Source: Melitaea cinxia
Taxonomy: Eukaryota; Arthropoda; Insecta; Lepidoptera; Nymphalidae
NCBI RefSeq assembly: GCF_905220565.1
Contig: NC_059398.1
Span: 7,773,177-7,837,176 of the forward strand
Length of the DNA: 64,000 bases
Reading direction: 5' to 3'
Below the pieces are notes generated by a model, which was not told the DNA's origin, did no database searches, and saw nothing but the letters and a program-made list of their open reading frames with translations. Below, piece by piece: positions 28,001 through 43,000 of the stretch. Numbering within the stretch: the first letter of the stretch is position 1; the number at the start of each line of letters is the position of its first letter. A program made the position numbers and the translations under genes.

Positions 28001-31000
28001 TCTCAGAAACTAATGGAGGTCAGTCTTAATTGTTATATATTGGACATTTAACCGTTCGATACCACAAACTCACCAGTCCAACGATTAGACCTATTTGATC
28101 CTATAAAATATATGCCATAAAATGTATCAACGTACATATAAACATATAATGAAAGAAGTACTATGTGTATTGGTATAGTATTTACGTGCTTTTTTTTAAA
28201 TAAATAAAGCGATACATCCGTTTTATTCTTAATTTTTTTTATTCTAGAATTCTAATTTTAAAAAGCAATAGCATAAGCACTTTTCTTTTGTAGCATTCTA
28301 AATTCTACTTATTTCTAGTAAAAACATTTTCTCGATTTCATATGTCCATGTGTGTATTTAAACATTGTAATAAATAAATATGCGAAAGTACTTTACATGT
28401 TATATTGAATTAAAACTGAGGGTTTTAATATTGTTGTGGTTTCAGGTGGTCGGTTCGCCCAATTGATGGTATCAGCTGGACTGGCAACAATTCTACAAAA
28501 TTTTTGTGTTGAACCGTGCGCCAAGACTACGCCAAGCATTGAATATGACTCAAGGAGTGTTATGTTAAAAAATAAAGGCAGCATCTGGCTAAGATTTAGG
28601 CCTCTGTAATTATATCGGGAGATACTATTTACGGAAGAGTTTATATAATTGAGATCTCACGTATTAGGACATATACGATTAGAAAGCGATAAGATATGAT
28701 GTTAAACGCTGTTTAGAAATCAAATAGCGAATGAAGATTTAGCAAAATGTGATGGTGGAATTTTGCACTTATATCGTAGTTAGAACGATAGTAGAGTTAG
28801 AATTGTTTTCTTCAATAGTTCTAATACTCCTCTAGATTTTTATGTATATACGTCTTAACATCATTTTTATTTAATTTAGGAGGTGATTTTTAAAACTAGC
28901 CAAGTCCGCTTTTCCATAGTTCCACCTTCGATAACATTTGAAATGAAACTAATTATGTCTAAAACGCCATTTTCTAAAATAAATAAATAAATAATATAAA
29001 TTATTTTCAAAAAAATTACATTATATCAGGCTTGGCTTAAAAACTAAATAGAAATAAAAAAGAATTTAAAATTAATTACAGTAGTAAATGTAACTGAAGA
29101 ATTCGTTCAAAAAGTCTCAATATTAAGATGAAAAATTTTGAAAATTACCTCTTGAATTCTGGATAACAGATGAACGTTGCGCATTTATATTTCGTCAGTA
29201 TTACTAAAACATGATAATTTACCAGTTGTGTAGGTATAAAGATAAATCTTATCGAAAACTTATAAAACAATGTTTTTATTTAAGATTTTATCAAGTGAAA
29301 CGAATGTTTATTATTTACTGTATTGGTTATGTAATAATTTCGATATACGAGATTTTATTCTGTATAGAATATATTCTATAACTAATGGTATTTACGTTAA
29401 GAAAATTAAGAGTATTTTAAATTATTGTTAGGACTGAATATGTACCTAAGTAACTATTAAGATGTATTTGTCAATTATATTGAAGTGTGTATAGTAAACT
29501 TGATAATAAGAAAAAATATATCTATCTCAAATTTCGTTATTATTTTTATTTACTTGTAATGCATCACTTAAAGCCTTTGTAATTGGACGTAGTACCTGTT
29601 CAATATATTAATATTTATTTTTCTGTTCGCCTCTTTTTTGTAGCGATTGGCAGATATTAAAATTTGATACTGCATGCCAATTATTGCGACTGTTATTAAG
29701 GATCATATCAGAATAATCTAAACTGAATATACGAGTGTATAATGTAATGTAAAATTTGTTGTTATTCGACATAGAAAAGTTAATGGAATATTGAGTGGAA
29801 AATTAAAAATAATGATACATACGTCTCCGACAATTTCTATTAATAAAATATGAAACAAAATATTGACAAAAAATAAATAAATAAAAATCTAATTTTTTTA
29901 TTGTGACGACGATGTGAAACGCAGTAGCCTCGTGTTTGTGATGTCTTTTATCATTTTATTGGGATAAGTTCATGTTCAAAGATTACTTATCAGTAAGATT
30001 CGAAAATAGCAACTTTATTAAATTGTACTGCAAACACGTGTAGTTGAAATTGTATTGTTTTTGTCTTTGTCTTTGTCATTAGTCTTAGAACCTAGCGCTA
30101 AAATATTTTCAACTTGATAGCTCCAATGAGTATTCTTAATTTTTTATTACTTGTAACAAAAACTAGGCACTCTTCTAAACTTAAACATGTTTGTCTCGAG
30201 AGACAATGGTGCATTAATCGCTTAAAAATTCTGACATGTAAAATGTAGCATTTTACTACCAACTGTCAGCATTCAGTATATCCCTTACAAATTTGAGGTT
30301 GTATTACAGGTATATTAACAAAATTATAAAGAAATAATTAATATTGGCGTTACCATAATTATAATAACTAATTCAAATAAACAAATAAACTACTTAGGTA
30401 GATTAGAGATATGGGAACACTTTTGAAAACGCAAATAATTGCCTCGTGAATACTAGACGTATTAAAATGCTAAATATCATGAAGACGATTTTTGCCACTT
30501 TTTAACCGACTTCCAAAAAAGGAGGAGGTTCTCAATTCGACCGTATTTTTTTTTTTTTTTTTTATGTATGTTACATCAGAACTTTTGACCGGGTAGACCG
30601 ATTTCGACAAATTTTGTTTTAATCGAAAGGTGGTGTGTGCCAATTGGTCCCATTTAAATTTATTTGAGATCTAACAACTACTTTTCGAGTTATATCTAAT
30701 AATGCGTTTTTACTTGACGCTTTTTTCGTCGACCTACGTTTTATTATACCGCATAACTTTTTACTAGATGTACCGATTTTGATAATTCTTTTTTTGTTGG
30801 AAAGGGGATATCCCTAGTTTTGTACCATGATAAGAAAACCAGGATCTGATGATTGGATCCCAGAGAAATCGAGGGAAACTCTCGAAAATTCGCAATAACT
30901 TTTTACTGGGTGTACCGATTTTGATAATTTTTAATTTAATCAAAAGCTGATGTTTATCATGTGGTTACATATAAATTTTATCGAGATCTGATAACTACTT

Positions 31001-34000
31001 TTTGAGTAATCTTTGATAACGCGTAGTTACTTGACTATTTTTTCGTCGATCTACGTTGTATTACTCTTCGATGTAATTGAAGTCGGTTTTTTTTTCGTTT
31101 GCGAGCAAACACAATTAATTATAAAATAAAAGGTATTGCATAAAGAGTATACTAGGCGACTCTTGTTGTTGCACAGGGTAACTGTTAACTTCCAACTTTA
31201 TACGCTAAATAGCGATACGTGCAAATTGATACGCTAATGATAACCATCACATAGTTGCCGTAGCCATAGTTTCTACCTCATACGTTGCTAAGTGAACGCT
31301 GTACCTTATTTGGTACTGTTTAAGAATTAAAAAAAGCGTTTTGTTAAGTTGATTTACATACATACATTGCATATATATGAATGCAATATGAAACGACCGG
31401 AGCGCTTTATGCTTGGCATGTTAATCTCTTGACAGGGCTGTCAAGATAGCCAATCTAATAGACAGGCTTGGATTTACGTTGATTAAAATATTAAGAAAAA
31501 AACAACGACGTGTGACTCGCACGTTAAGGTTTCCGGATCACCGTGCAACAGTACTTTTTTAATCGATATAAAAAGCTAAAATAATATTTTTTTTTTATTT
31601 GGCGACCTTCTTTAAGTAAGAAGACTAGGTGTTGTTTTATTTATTTATTTTGTATAACAATGTGTACATTAGGAAATATTAAAATAAATTAGCGTCAAAC
31701 AAATTTTATAATGGTAAAGTTTGTTTCCAAGATACCTTTGTAAGATGAACAGACAAATGGTGAAACAACGATGCTTCAGAAATATTAACTTAGTATTCAG
31801 AATGTAAAAAGGATAAACGTTAAACATATAACTCGACTATTTTTCTGTCACTTTGCAGATTTTTGAACATGAAGTGTTACGATCTTTGGAGGAAGGCAAT
31901 TTCATGGAAGGATGTCTGCATATACTCGTCGATTTCCTTAACCAAAAAGAATATAAAAACTACTTAGGTAAGTTAATAGGTATTAAAGTCATTATGCTGA
32001 TAGCTTATTCATTAGTCATTTTTACTTATTTTTTACATGCGATCATATTTCAGTCTCCACCTGTCGTACCTGATATTGATTTATAAGCAAAATCGTTACG
32101 TAATTGCACTTTGTCATTCATTTCCTTATTTCATTTACAATTAAAATCATAAGTTAATGTCTTAAATACATTTATACATAGCCACAGCAGCTTAAACTCT
32201 ATGTTTACCATAAATAACAATAGATTGAAATTTGTGGCTTTATTACCTGTAAAATGGTCAACGAACTTAACAACAGAAAATTGAAACTTCGTATACACTA
32301 TATTGTCCAAATGAGCTGAAATTGCTGCATTCTGAAAGAATAATGTGTGAAGAAAATTGTTTTAATATTTATATAAAAAATAATATTTATATTATTTATA
32401 TTATATTATTAATAATATTTATATAATAATATTTATATTATAAAATAATATTTATATTTAAATGTTCATTAAGTAAAAAGTACACTTGGAAAAATATATA
32501 CAATTATCCGTTTGCAACCTAACTCATAGTAAAAGGCGAAGTCGTAAATGTTTGACGAATGTGATTTTATTAATAAGTGCGTAAAATAATTAGTGTACCT
32601 TTGTATTTTATATATGCATTGGTTTTACGCAAGTAAAAGTGGAAATATTTTTATGTGGACATCTTCCGCAAACATACTTTGGCATTTTCCAGAGACAAGT
32701 ATATACCGGAAATTAAGGAGGGAGCGATGATAATCCAATATAATATAAATAATATAAATAAACACATATGTTGTACAAATGTCACAGAATACTAAGTGTA
32801 TAATTATGTACATATTTTTAATGAAACTAAAAAGCAATAAAAATGACTTCCTTGGAAAATTTTAGTAAATAAAAATAAATAATGGACTGTGACTGGTTCG
32901 AACTCCGGCGATTGTAAATGTTCGTTATAGGCTATATACAGACGTATGGCTAGATCTAGCCATTTTTTGTGTTTTTTGTCGCTGTATTTTGTGTTCGGGT
33001 ACTTGATGCCCTTGAGTTTGAGAATTTTATTTATTTTATTTCTATACCTACTTTGAAGCCAATATTATATTAAATATCACAATATACGTTTATCTAAAAA
33101 AATAACATTTTTTGGCTAACTCATTATCATTACAAAATCATAATTGTATTATTTATAGATTGCCTATTTCCGTTTAGAAACATAATTTACTATTAGCTAT
33201 AAATGTAACTTAAGTAAACTCATCAATCGTCGTTTTTTATATCATTTCAGAGCCAAATGTACCGTTATCACTGTTGGAACGTGAATCAGAATTTGAAGTG
33301 CGTGCGCAGAAAAACAACGAGATTGAACTGTCACCATGTCAACAATTTGAAAAACCTCCCCCTACAGCAGCATTAGTTGTTGCCATAGCAGATGTTATCT
33401 ACAATATCACTATATACAAAACATCGCCCCTAAAAAATTGGAATGAACAAGGCCTGTATAGATTACTGTTCAAGTAAGTGGAATTTTTGTACATCCGTAT
33501 TTGCAATTCGCTCGTTATGTTTTAAAACAATGTTGCGGATGTTGATATGTGATTTTTATACATTTTGCAAGGTCGTGTAACAATGATGTATTATTTGTAA
33601 AGTTTTTTTTTTCTTTGCACTTAAATCGTTTGCTATAAAATTATATGTTGCTAAACAAATTACGAATTAAAAGTCTGTTCCACCATTCTAGTGTATCGGT
33701 GAACAATATTTAGATTCTTGCTTGTTAAGTATATGTTTATTTATGCAAATATTTAGGTGTTTGTCGACATGGATTTCTTTAACATTGCCTGATCGTCTTT
33801 AAGGGCACATAATAGGTTAAATGTAAAATAAGTAGTGCTCACTGTTTTGATATAATTATTCTCGTTAACTGTGTGGCTACGGGTGCTGTGTGGCTACGGC
33901 ACTAAAGAATTTAGCCACCCCCTCTCTTCCCGTGGGTGTCGTAAGAGGCGACTAAGGGATAACAAGGTTCCACAACCACCTTGGAACTTAAGAAGCCGAC

Positions 34001-37000
34001 CGATGGCGGGATAACCATCCAACTGCTGGCTTTGAAGTACACAGGCCGAAGACGGGCAGCAGCGTCTTCTGTGCGACAAAGCCAGTAAGTACTGCGGTCA
34101 CCAACCCGCCTGCCCAGCGTGGTGACTATGGGCAAAGCACATGAGTTCACGTTATTTTTGGCGTAAACTTGTGGAGGCCTATGTCCAGCAGTGGACTGTA
34201 TAGGCTGTAATGATGATGATGATGATGATGATGATTCTCGTTAACAAAAATGATTTAGTGTCCTGTTGGAAACACATTCTACAGACAATCTCCAATAGAT
34301 GCAGCGTAGCAAAATATTTTTCCACCTGCGTGACTATTACACACATGCGTGGATCAAGACGTGCGACGTGATTTGCTTGATTAATTAATGAATGCTTTTT
34401 CGGACGATTATCTGTAGTTATATAGTAGAGAATTTAAATTGTAACAAAATAATTGAGATATACCCGGCACATCAATAAATATCCAGCTCAAAATCTGGAA
34501 CTAAATATTTCTGCTCTAAATTAGTATTGTGCTCCCGTGGTGAGTAAGGTAGCTAGAGCTCCCGGGGACGGTCAAGGGTAAGGTCTGCCACGCGCCTGCG
34601 ATGCTTCTGGTTTTGCAGGCGTCTATAGGCTACGTTAATTGTATACGATCGGGCGGACCATAAGCATGTTAGCCGACCTAGTCGTATAAAAAAAGAAACT
34701 AAAGTGTGATATTTTTCGAGTAAGTCGATGGAGCAGTTTGCAATGACCCTGCCTTCTGCTTCGGACGTTGTTGGTTAGATTCCTACTCCGAGACACCAGC
34801 TGACGACCATGTTTTTTTTTTTTTTTTTTTTTTATGTCACTAGGTCGGCAAACAAGCGTACGGCTCACCTGATGGTAAGCGATTACCGTAGCTTATAGAC
34901 ACCTGCAACACCAGAAGCATCGCAAGCGCGTTGCCGACCCAATCCCCAATCCCCCCAGGAGCTCTGGTCACCTTACTCACCAACAGGAACACAACACTGC
35001 TTGAAAACAGTATTATTTAGTTGTGATCTTCTGTAAGGTCGAGGTACTACCCCATATTTTGAGCAGGAAATTCCTGCTGTGCCCTACCTCAGTTAAATGT
35101 GTGTTTGTTAAGGACATTTATTTATGAATGGTTCAGATGCGCGTCGTGGAGCGGGGTCCGGGAGCGCGCGGCGGTGCGCGGCGCGGCGTGTCGCGCGCTG
35201 TGCGCCGCCGCGCCGCACGCGCCCGCCCGCGCCGGCCTCGCCGCCGCGCGCGACTGCCTGCACAGCTTCCTTGCCACACTCACTCCCGTCGACGAAGGTA
35301 TTGTGCCTCCCCATTGGTTAACTCGTATGTTCGGGGATAACTTCGTCGTTTATGAACCGATTTTGATAATTCTTTTTTTGGTTGGAAAGGATATATCCCT
35401 AGTTTGGTACCGTGATAAGGAAACCAGGATCTGATGATGGGATCCCAGAGAAATCGAGAGAACTTCTCGAAAATCCGCAATAACTTTTGACTGGGTGTAC
35501 CGATTTTAATAATTTTTAATTTAATCGAAAGCTAATGTTTATCATGTGGTCACATTTAAATTTCATTGAGATCTGATTACAACTTTTGGAGTAATCTTTG
35601 ATAATGCGTATTTACTTGACAAATTTTTCGTCTACCTACGTTGTATTACTTATTGATATAATTGAAGTTTTTTTTCCGTTTGCCTGCAAACACAATTATG
35701 CTAACGGAAAGTTAATTTTGAAATTCGATGTGTCCAAACACAACGGTTCATAAGCAAAAAGCTATATTTTATTTTTAACCGACTTCAAAAAACGAGGAGG
35801 TTACTCAATTCGACCGTATGTTTTTTTTATGTATGTTCGGGGATAACTCCGTCGTTTATGAACCGATTTTGATAATTCTTTTTTTTTTGTTGGAAAGGAG
35901 ATATCCCTCATTTGGTACCATGATAAGGAAATAGGATCTGATGATGGGATCCCAGATAAATCGAGGGAAACTCTCGAAAATCCGCATAACTTTTTACTGG
36001 GTGTACCGATTTTGATGATTTTTAATTTAATCGAAAGCCGATGTTTATCATGTGGTCACATTTAAATTTCATTGAGATCTGATTACAACTTTTGGAGTAA
36101 TCTTTGATAATGCGTATTTGTTCGTCTACGTACGTTGTAATACTTGTCGATATAATTGAAGTCGGTTTTTTCTTCGTTTGCCCGCAAACACAATTATAAT
36201 ATATAAACTGAAAGAGTAGCCCGATCCACACACAAATTACTCAGATTAAATGTATTTTTGTAAAGTGTTGTTTTAATCATTCGGAATTATTGGGAACAGA
36301 TGCTTCTTTTGGTCATTGATGAAAAATCAAAAATCAAATGATGAATTTTTGTAAATTGTACGTCCCTTCACCTTACGCCTAAATAGTAAAGTTATTAATT
36401 GATAAAGTTATATTACGTTAAAAAATTTGATAATGCGCAATGAACCTCATCCGGACTACTGCTACAATTTTAGTAAAAGTCTTTATTTTGAGATTTCTAC
36501 TAAAAGGAACAGAAAAAGTATAATTGCTACTATAAAACAACATTTAAAGCCTTTACTTAAATCGATTTTCGTACAATCTGAATGTAAAAATATTTCTGTC
36601 ATCACGACAAAAGTCCATTATTCTGTCTTGACAATAAAATAAACAAAAAGGTTCTACTTGAAAAACAGTAACGTAATATAAAATGATTGTAGTGTTTTTT
36701 TTTACATACATATTTTTTAAGTAATATATGTAATTTATTATTGTACCAAAATTACTATTACTATAATCATGAGTTTTATTTTAATTGCAGAGGATATGGA
36801 TTCAGAGTGTGTGTCTGCTAGTACTTACGCACTGCATTTGCTCGCAATGCTGTTGAGTGAGAGAGCGGTCGGAGACGTGCTGTGGGCGGAGTTACAGAGA
36901 AAAAACATGCAACTGTTCCATTTATTGCTTCAAGCCTTGGAAAATAATGATAATGGTATAAATATGCCTTATGTATCAATTATTTCTTTTATAATATACT

Positions 37001-40000
37001 TTTATATTTTCGTTTTAATACGTCTTCCTATTAAATAATAAAATTTTGGGATTAAAAACGTACAAAATGCACAATCAAAATTTTGGTTCTTGTTTTTTTG
37101 AAGTAATTATTATGAGTGATTGATATTAATATTGATTCGTAAAATATAATCTTTAGAAGATAATATTTTATGCAATAATTGACAATATAAAAACGAGTAT
37201 AGTACATTCTTTTCAAATTTACAGATTTTCAAGAATCAGCAATCCACTGTATAACAGAGCTGGCTCGCTCGATCTCTCATAAGAAATGCAACGATGCGTC
37301 AAGGGATCAATCTTATCTGGAATTTTTTGAGAATTATCTGTCACCGCATCTTGAAATACAACATGACAGATTAGGTGCAGGCGATAGTGCGAGAAATGAT
37401 TGTCAGCCGGAGTATTTGGTTGAGGAATTTTCCAGAATTTTAATGAACATGTATCAAGATCTCACCGATAAGAATAAATGTCTCGCTAGTCAAGGTATTA
37501 CTAAAAATGATAAATGTATCGAGATTTGTTATATAAATACGAATATTAATGGTTTGAAAATTATTAGAAATTTGTCTGATACAACGAAGACGATGTTATT
37601 TTAAAGTTACAACATCATTCTACATTTATGCGTTAAGTTCTGATCCTGTTTAAATTGCAGAATAAAAAGTAGCCTATATGTTAATTGTTAGTATTTACAT
37701 ATATAGATTTATTATAAGAGTCTTAGCAGTTTTAGAGTCAAATAGGTAACCGTCCATATCCATCCGCAAACTTTAAAAAAAAAGTTACAAGCGACGACCT
37801 TACGGAAGTACAACTATACAAACTAGCTCATTGAAACTTTTTATTTACTGTAGAACTTTATAACTCGAAAGATTTGAGCGGGTTTCAGGAATATTATCTA
37901 GTGTTATGAATTGGGTATTAAATCGACGTGACCGAATCTTGGTTGGATATTTAACATAGTCGAAACTTAACCAAAACTTATATTTTAAACACAAACCTTA
38001 GTTTTTCGATATATGTTACACTAATTATACTTTTAAGAAGACTACACTGGGCAGTGCAAAGTATTCTAGCGGATCCCTTATCAGAATCTGCTAGAATGAT
38101 TTTTGATTTTTATAAATTATCCTTTGTTTGATTTATGTAACTAGATTTTAGTAATTGAGGTATTTTTGTTTAAGTTTTTTGTGCGTGTTCCAATTATTTT
38201 GTAAAAGTTATAATGGGACTGGCATGTCCTTGTAGGACAAAAGTCCCTAAAATCAATAAAAGAAAAAAAAAGATTACATATCTAAGTAACATTGTCCCAA
38301 TTCACAACGAAATCAAATTCGATGGATAACTAAAAAAGATTGTGCGAATCTATGGTTAAAGAAATTTATTTCTCATCAGAATCGCAATCGACTCACTGAG
38401 AAACATTAGAAACAGTTACGATAAGGATGAGGGTAGTTTATAATGAAATGTGCTCTCGCTGTGCAGACGAGCGCTGGCAGCGCGTGTGCGCAGCGCTGGC
38501 GGCGCTGCAGCGGGCGAGCGCGCGCGTCCGCGAGTACTGCGTGCACCGGCGCCTGCCGCGCGCGCTCGCCGCCGCGCTGCAGCGCCTGCGGGACGCGCTC
38601 TCGCTGCACGGGCGGCCCGCGGAAGTCATTCGGAACGCGGACCATGTTCGTATTGAACAATATGTTATATATGTGGGTATTTACCGCTCAGCGACAACGG
38701 TGACAACGGACAACAAGAAAATGGTTTTATAAAAAATAAATAAATAAATAAAAAGGATTTAGTAGGTGCTCGTTAAATTTATCAAAATCTGTAAAATATT
38801 ATAGTAAAGATGAAGGATAACTAAAACAATGTGATTTAATGCAATCTGTCATGAAGTTACTATGGAATGAAACTTGTCCCACTATAAAATAAAGACTTTT
38901 TTTATTCTGTCGAGGATTTGGAGTGTGGTTTCGCATATGTAGTATCTCAAAATTACTTCCCAGAATTGCAGATGTTTTTACTATATTTTTTAGTTCAGCA
39001 GTGTCATCCCTTATTTCTATTTGCGTTTTTTTATTGTTGATTCGGAATTCATTAACTATTTACGAGAAATAAAAGTTGTTAATCAGTACATTTAATTATT
39101 AAGTTAAAAAAGATGATAAAATTAAGTTTACGACGTCTGAAACGCAATTTACTGGTTTCAGGAACCCACTCTAAACACACTTGACGCAGTTCTCACGCTA
39201 ATTACCTCGTCGATGTACGAGTGTCCTTCCGCTAAAGATCTCTTCGCGGAGGACTTAGCGCCCTCCCTCGCCCGACTGTGGCCGTGGTGCATGATGACGG
39301 AGCGTTTAAGAGATACGATCATGTGTCTGCTGGTTACCTTTACTAATGGTTGTGCTAAAGGTAAAGTTATTGTAAATGTAAAGCAACCCATGTTTGTTAT
39401 CTATTTATGTCAACAGACATATGGTTTTTCTAGCGTTGTGACTATGGCAACTGACTATTTTAACGCCAATAGATTTATAGCACTTTTTGTAAAAAAAAGG
39501 CCTCAGTATTGCGTTTATACTGCCGTATTTGGGTAAAAGGCAGTAATAAATTTTCATTGCTTTTGTAAAATGTTGACATCATTGCATTTCTTTTATATTA
39601 ACAATTGTAAAATATATCATTAATCCTACTTTATTAAGCCACTATATAGGTATTTATTTCGAACAGACACAAAAGTCAAGTTCCTTAGATTTCGATGTAG
39701 TTCTTTATACGTTATGTCGTTTCCCCGAGGGCGGTAGGTGAGTGTGTCGTGTTCCAGCGTGGGGCGGCGCGTGCGCGTGCGTGTGCGGCCGCAGCGTGCT
39801 GCAGCAGGTGTGCGCGCTGGCGGCCCGCGAGGCGGCGCGCGCGCGGCCCTCCGCGCTGCTGGCCCGGGCGCTGCGCGTGCTGCGCCACTGCGCGCAGCAC
39901 CACCACTGCAGGACTATTATCATTAAGGTGTGCGACATTAGGTCGAGGAAAACGTTTCTTCGTATTTCGTATACATTTTTTTTTTGATAGTGTGCTGCCA

Positions 40001-43000
40001 TCCAACATACAAAAACTCTGAATTTTTGTTGGTCGGGCTTTGTGATGAACGACAACACATTTGCTGTTGATTAATCCTGGCCGCTTACTCTCAATTTCTC
40101 ACTTAAGTCTTATCAGCTGTTGACAGTAGAAATTCAAATGGATGGTTTTTCCCGGCGGTAAAAGCTCATAATGAATTATCTCTTCCAATCCCATCATACA
40201 CTCAACACCACCTTATTGCGTGAAAACCTAGGTTTCGCGATAGTCTGTGTGGCTTGACCGCCCTTTAACTACGATCTCTTGCGTACATTCTTATCGTAGG
40301 TGATCTATTTTTCGTCACCAGTTATCAATCTCTTCAAAAATGGTTCGATATCATTACGTCTTAAGAGACAATAGCAAATGAGTCTCGGTCCTCGGTCGGA
40401 GACGGTCCATTGGGTTTCTTTCAGTGAAATCTTGTGGCACCCATATATCGAGCATTTTTGTATAGCCATCCTTTCTCAAATAGGTCAAAACTGTTTTATG
40501 GTCAATTTTCAGATTTTCAGCTATATCGTAACTACTTAAATGTCGATCTAGCTCTTCTTTTCCAAAAATGTCCAAGTTCATCTGTAATTAAGCAACCAGA
40601 GCAAAATGCATCTCTGACATCAAAATTTCCTGACTGAAAAATATTAAACGAATTTCGTGCTACTCTTACTGACTCTGTATTAGGTCTATAAATGTCACAA
40701 TTTTTGACGTGGCTTAAGTCGCATTTTTTCTTTTTTTAAACTATTTTACAATTTTAAAATTTACCGAATTTTTATTGTTGGATTCACCCATTTTTGCGGC
40801 CAAAAAAAAGCAAAGGTAAGTGGCGGGTTTGTTTTTACTTTTTAATTTAGGTTTAAAGAACTTTATTTTTTTTTTCTCAAGAACATTACAGTTCACTTAT
40901 GAGTATTGTACATATAGATACTTTATTAAATATGTAACAAACAGTTCGACCGTATTTGTTTAAATAGGTAATGACTCAAAAAAGGGAAAGGTAGCAATAA
41001 AGAATCATGTTTATTTATTTGTTTACTACGAGTATTATGAATCATATTGTGAACACGGTTTAGTTTGTCTTTTTGTTTGATTGAAGGTAGTTGATAAATT
41101 AATGTGAATGTTTATGAGTGATTTTTTTGTTGTGATTGTATATGTATATATATATTTTTGTTTAATTGTTATATTTATTCATTTGTGTTTTATGTTTATT
41201 TATCCATTACATTTTAAGTATAATTTTTTATTTTTATTTTTTTTTTATTAATTTTTTTTTTTATTTTTTATATTTATTCATTTATGCTTTATGTTTATTT
41301 ATACACATTATGTTTCAAGTATATATTTTTTTAATTTACTTTTGTATGTAGAAAGGTTTTCACATATTTTTATTTCATTTGGTAGTTTATTGTACCTCAT
41401 GACACCATCATATAAAATGTTTCTTTTACCGTACCCTGTTCTTGGTGTAATGAGTTTCAGTTTGTGTGTATTTCTTAAGTTGTGTGTATACTCGCGTTTG
41501 ATAAAAGCTGTCTGCATGCGGATGTGTCCAGATAAAATTTTTTTTATTAACATGCATATGTTTACAGTGTAAATTTGCTCAAGGTTAAGTATTTTAGTGG
41601 TTTTGTATAGCATAGAAGTAGGTGTTAGCTTGGGATATTGGAATAACACCTTAATAGCTTTATTTTGTGCACGTTGTAATGGCATGATATTCGTTTTAGC
41701 GGCGCTGCCCCAGACTTCTATTAAATATGTAAGTTTAGATTTTATAAGCGCATTGTACAGCATATATCGTATTTTAGGTGGTATACAAGAAGACATCCTC
41801 CGTAGCGCGCCTATGAATTGTGTAAGTTTACTTTTCAGGTGTTCTATGTGGGGTCGCCATGTCAATTTATCGTCCAAAATTAAGCCAAGGTACTTTTCTT
41901 GGTGTGATCTACGAAGAATTTCGTCGTTAATACGTAATGATATATCGTCCGGTATTTTTTTATTTTTTGCACTGAAAATCATGTAAGAACTTTTCTTTTC
42001 GTTAACTGTTAGTAGATTACATTGACACCAAATGCTGTATTGGCGTAGATCTTGCTGTGCTTGTTTGACCAATTCTGTTAGGTTCTTTCCGAAGTAAAAA
42101 AGACATGTATCGTCAGCATATAGTGTAATATGTCCAGTTAGATTGATATTAGTTACATTATTGACGTAAATTAGAAATAATAATGGTCCTATTACGGATC
42201 CCTGGGGAATACCGCAGGTTAAACGTTGGGGATTGCTTGTGTAGCCTGGTGTACCGATTTTAACAACTTGTGTTCGAGTTTCTAAGTATGATTGAAATAT
42301 GTCGTAAGCAGGTCCGGATAACCCTAAATTTTTTAGCTTAGCTAACAGTAAGGAATGACTAACGGTATCGAAAGCTTTCTGAAGGTCGATGAAGATACCC
42401 AGACAAAAGTTTTTTTTATCAATCTCTGTATTTATTTTCGTTATTAAATCAATTACTGCTGATACCGTTCCGGATTTTTGACGGAAACCGTATTGTTGCG
42501 TAGAAAGGAAACTTAAACTCTCCAAGTGTGCCATCAGGCGCCTATATATGACACTTTCAAAAACTTTTGAAATCACAGGCAGCACAGAAATCGGACGATA
42601 GTTACCCGGATCAGTTTTTGGTCCGGATTTGTATATCGGAGTTATTTTTGCTATTTTCAAACTATTAGGAAAAGTTCCTGTAGCCAAACATTTATTTATA
42701 CAATCTGTTAAATTTTTTACTATAAGGTCGCAGATAAGTGATTTTGTGCTGATGCCGTCGATACCTGTACTACACGATTTGTCTAAACTTTTAATGATAT
42801 TTTTTACTTCTTTAATGGTGCAAGGTTCAAAATGTGTTATTATATGTTCGGGTTCTTCATTTAGGTAAGTCATAGTGTTAATAAATTCATTTGGATGATA
42901 TTTTGGTATTTTTTGAGCCAGTTCAGAGCCGATTGATGAAAAAAATATATTAAATTTTTCGCATATATCATTGCCATTGTTAATTGTTTTACCTGATACA

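Noticed and set aside
33894..34150. Two minus-strand open frames with cysteine-rich text
   Set aside because: They are translations of the Rep-4 copy, which is a noncoding retroelement tail elsewhere.
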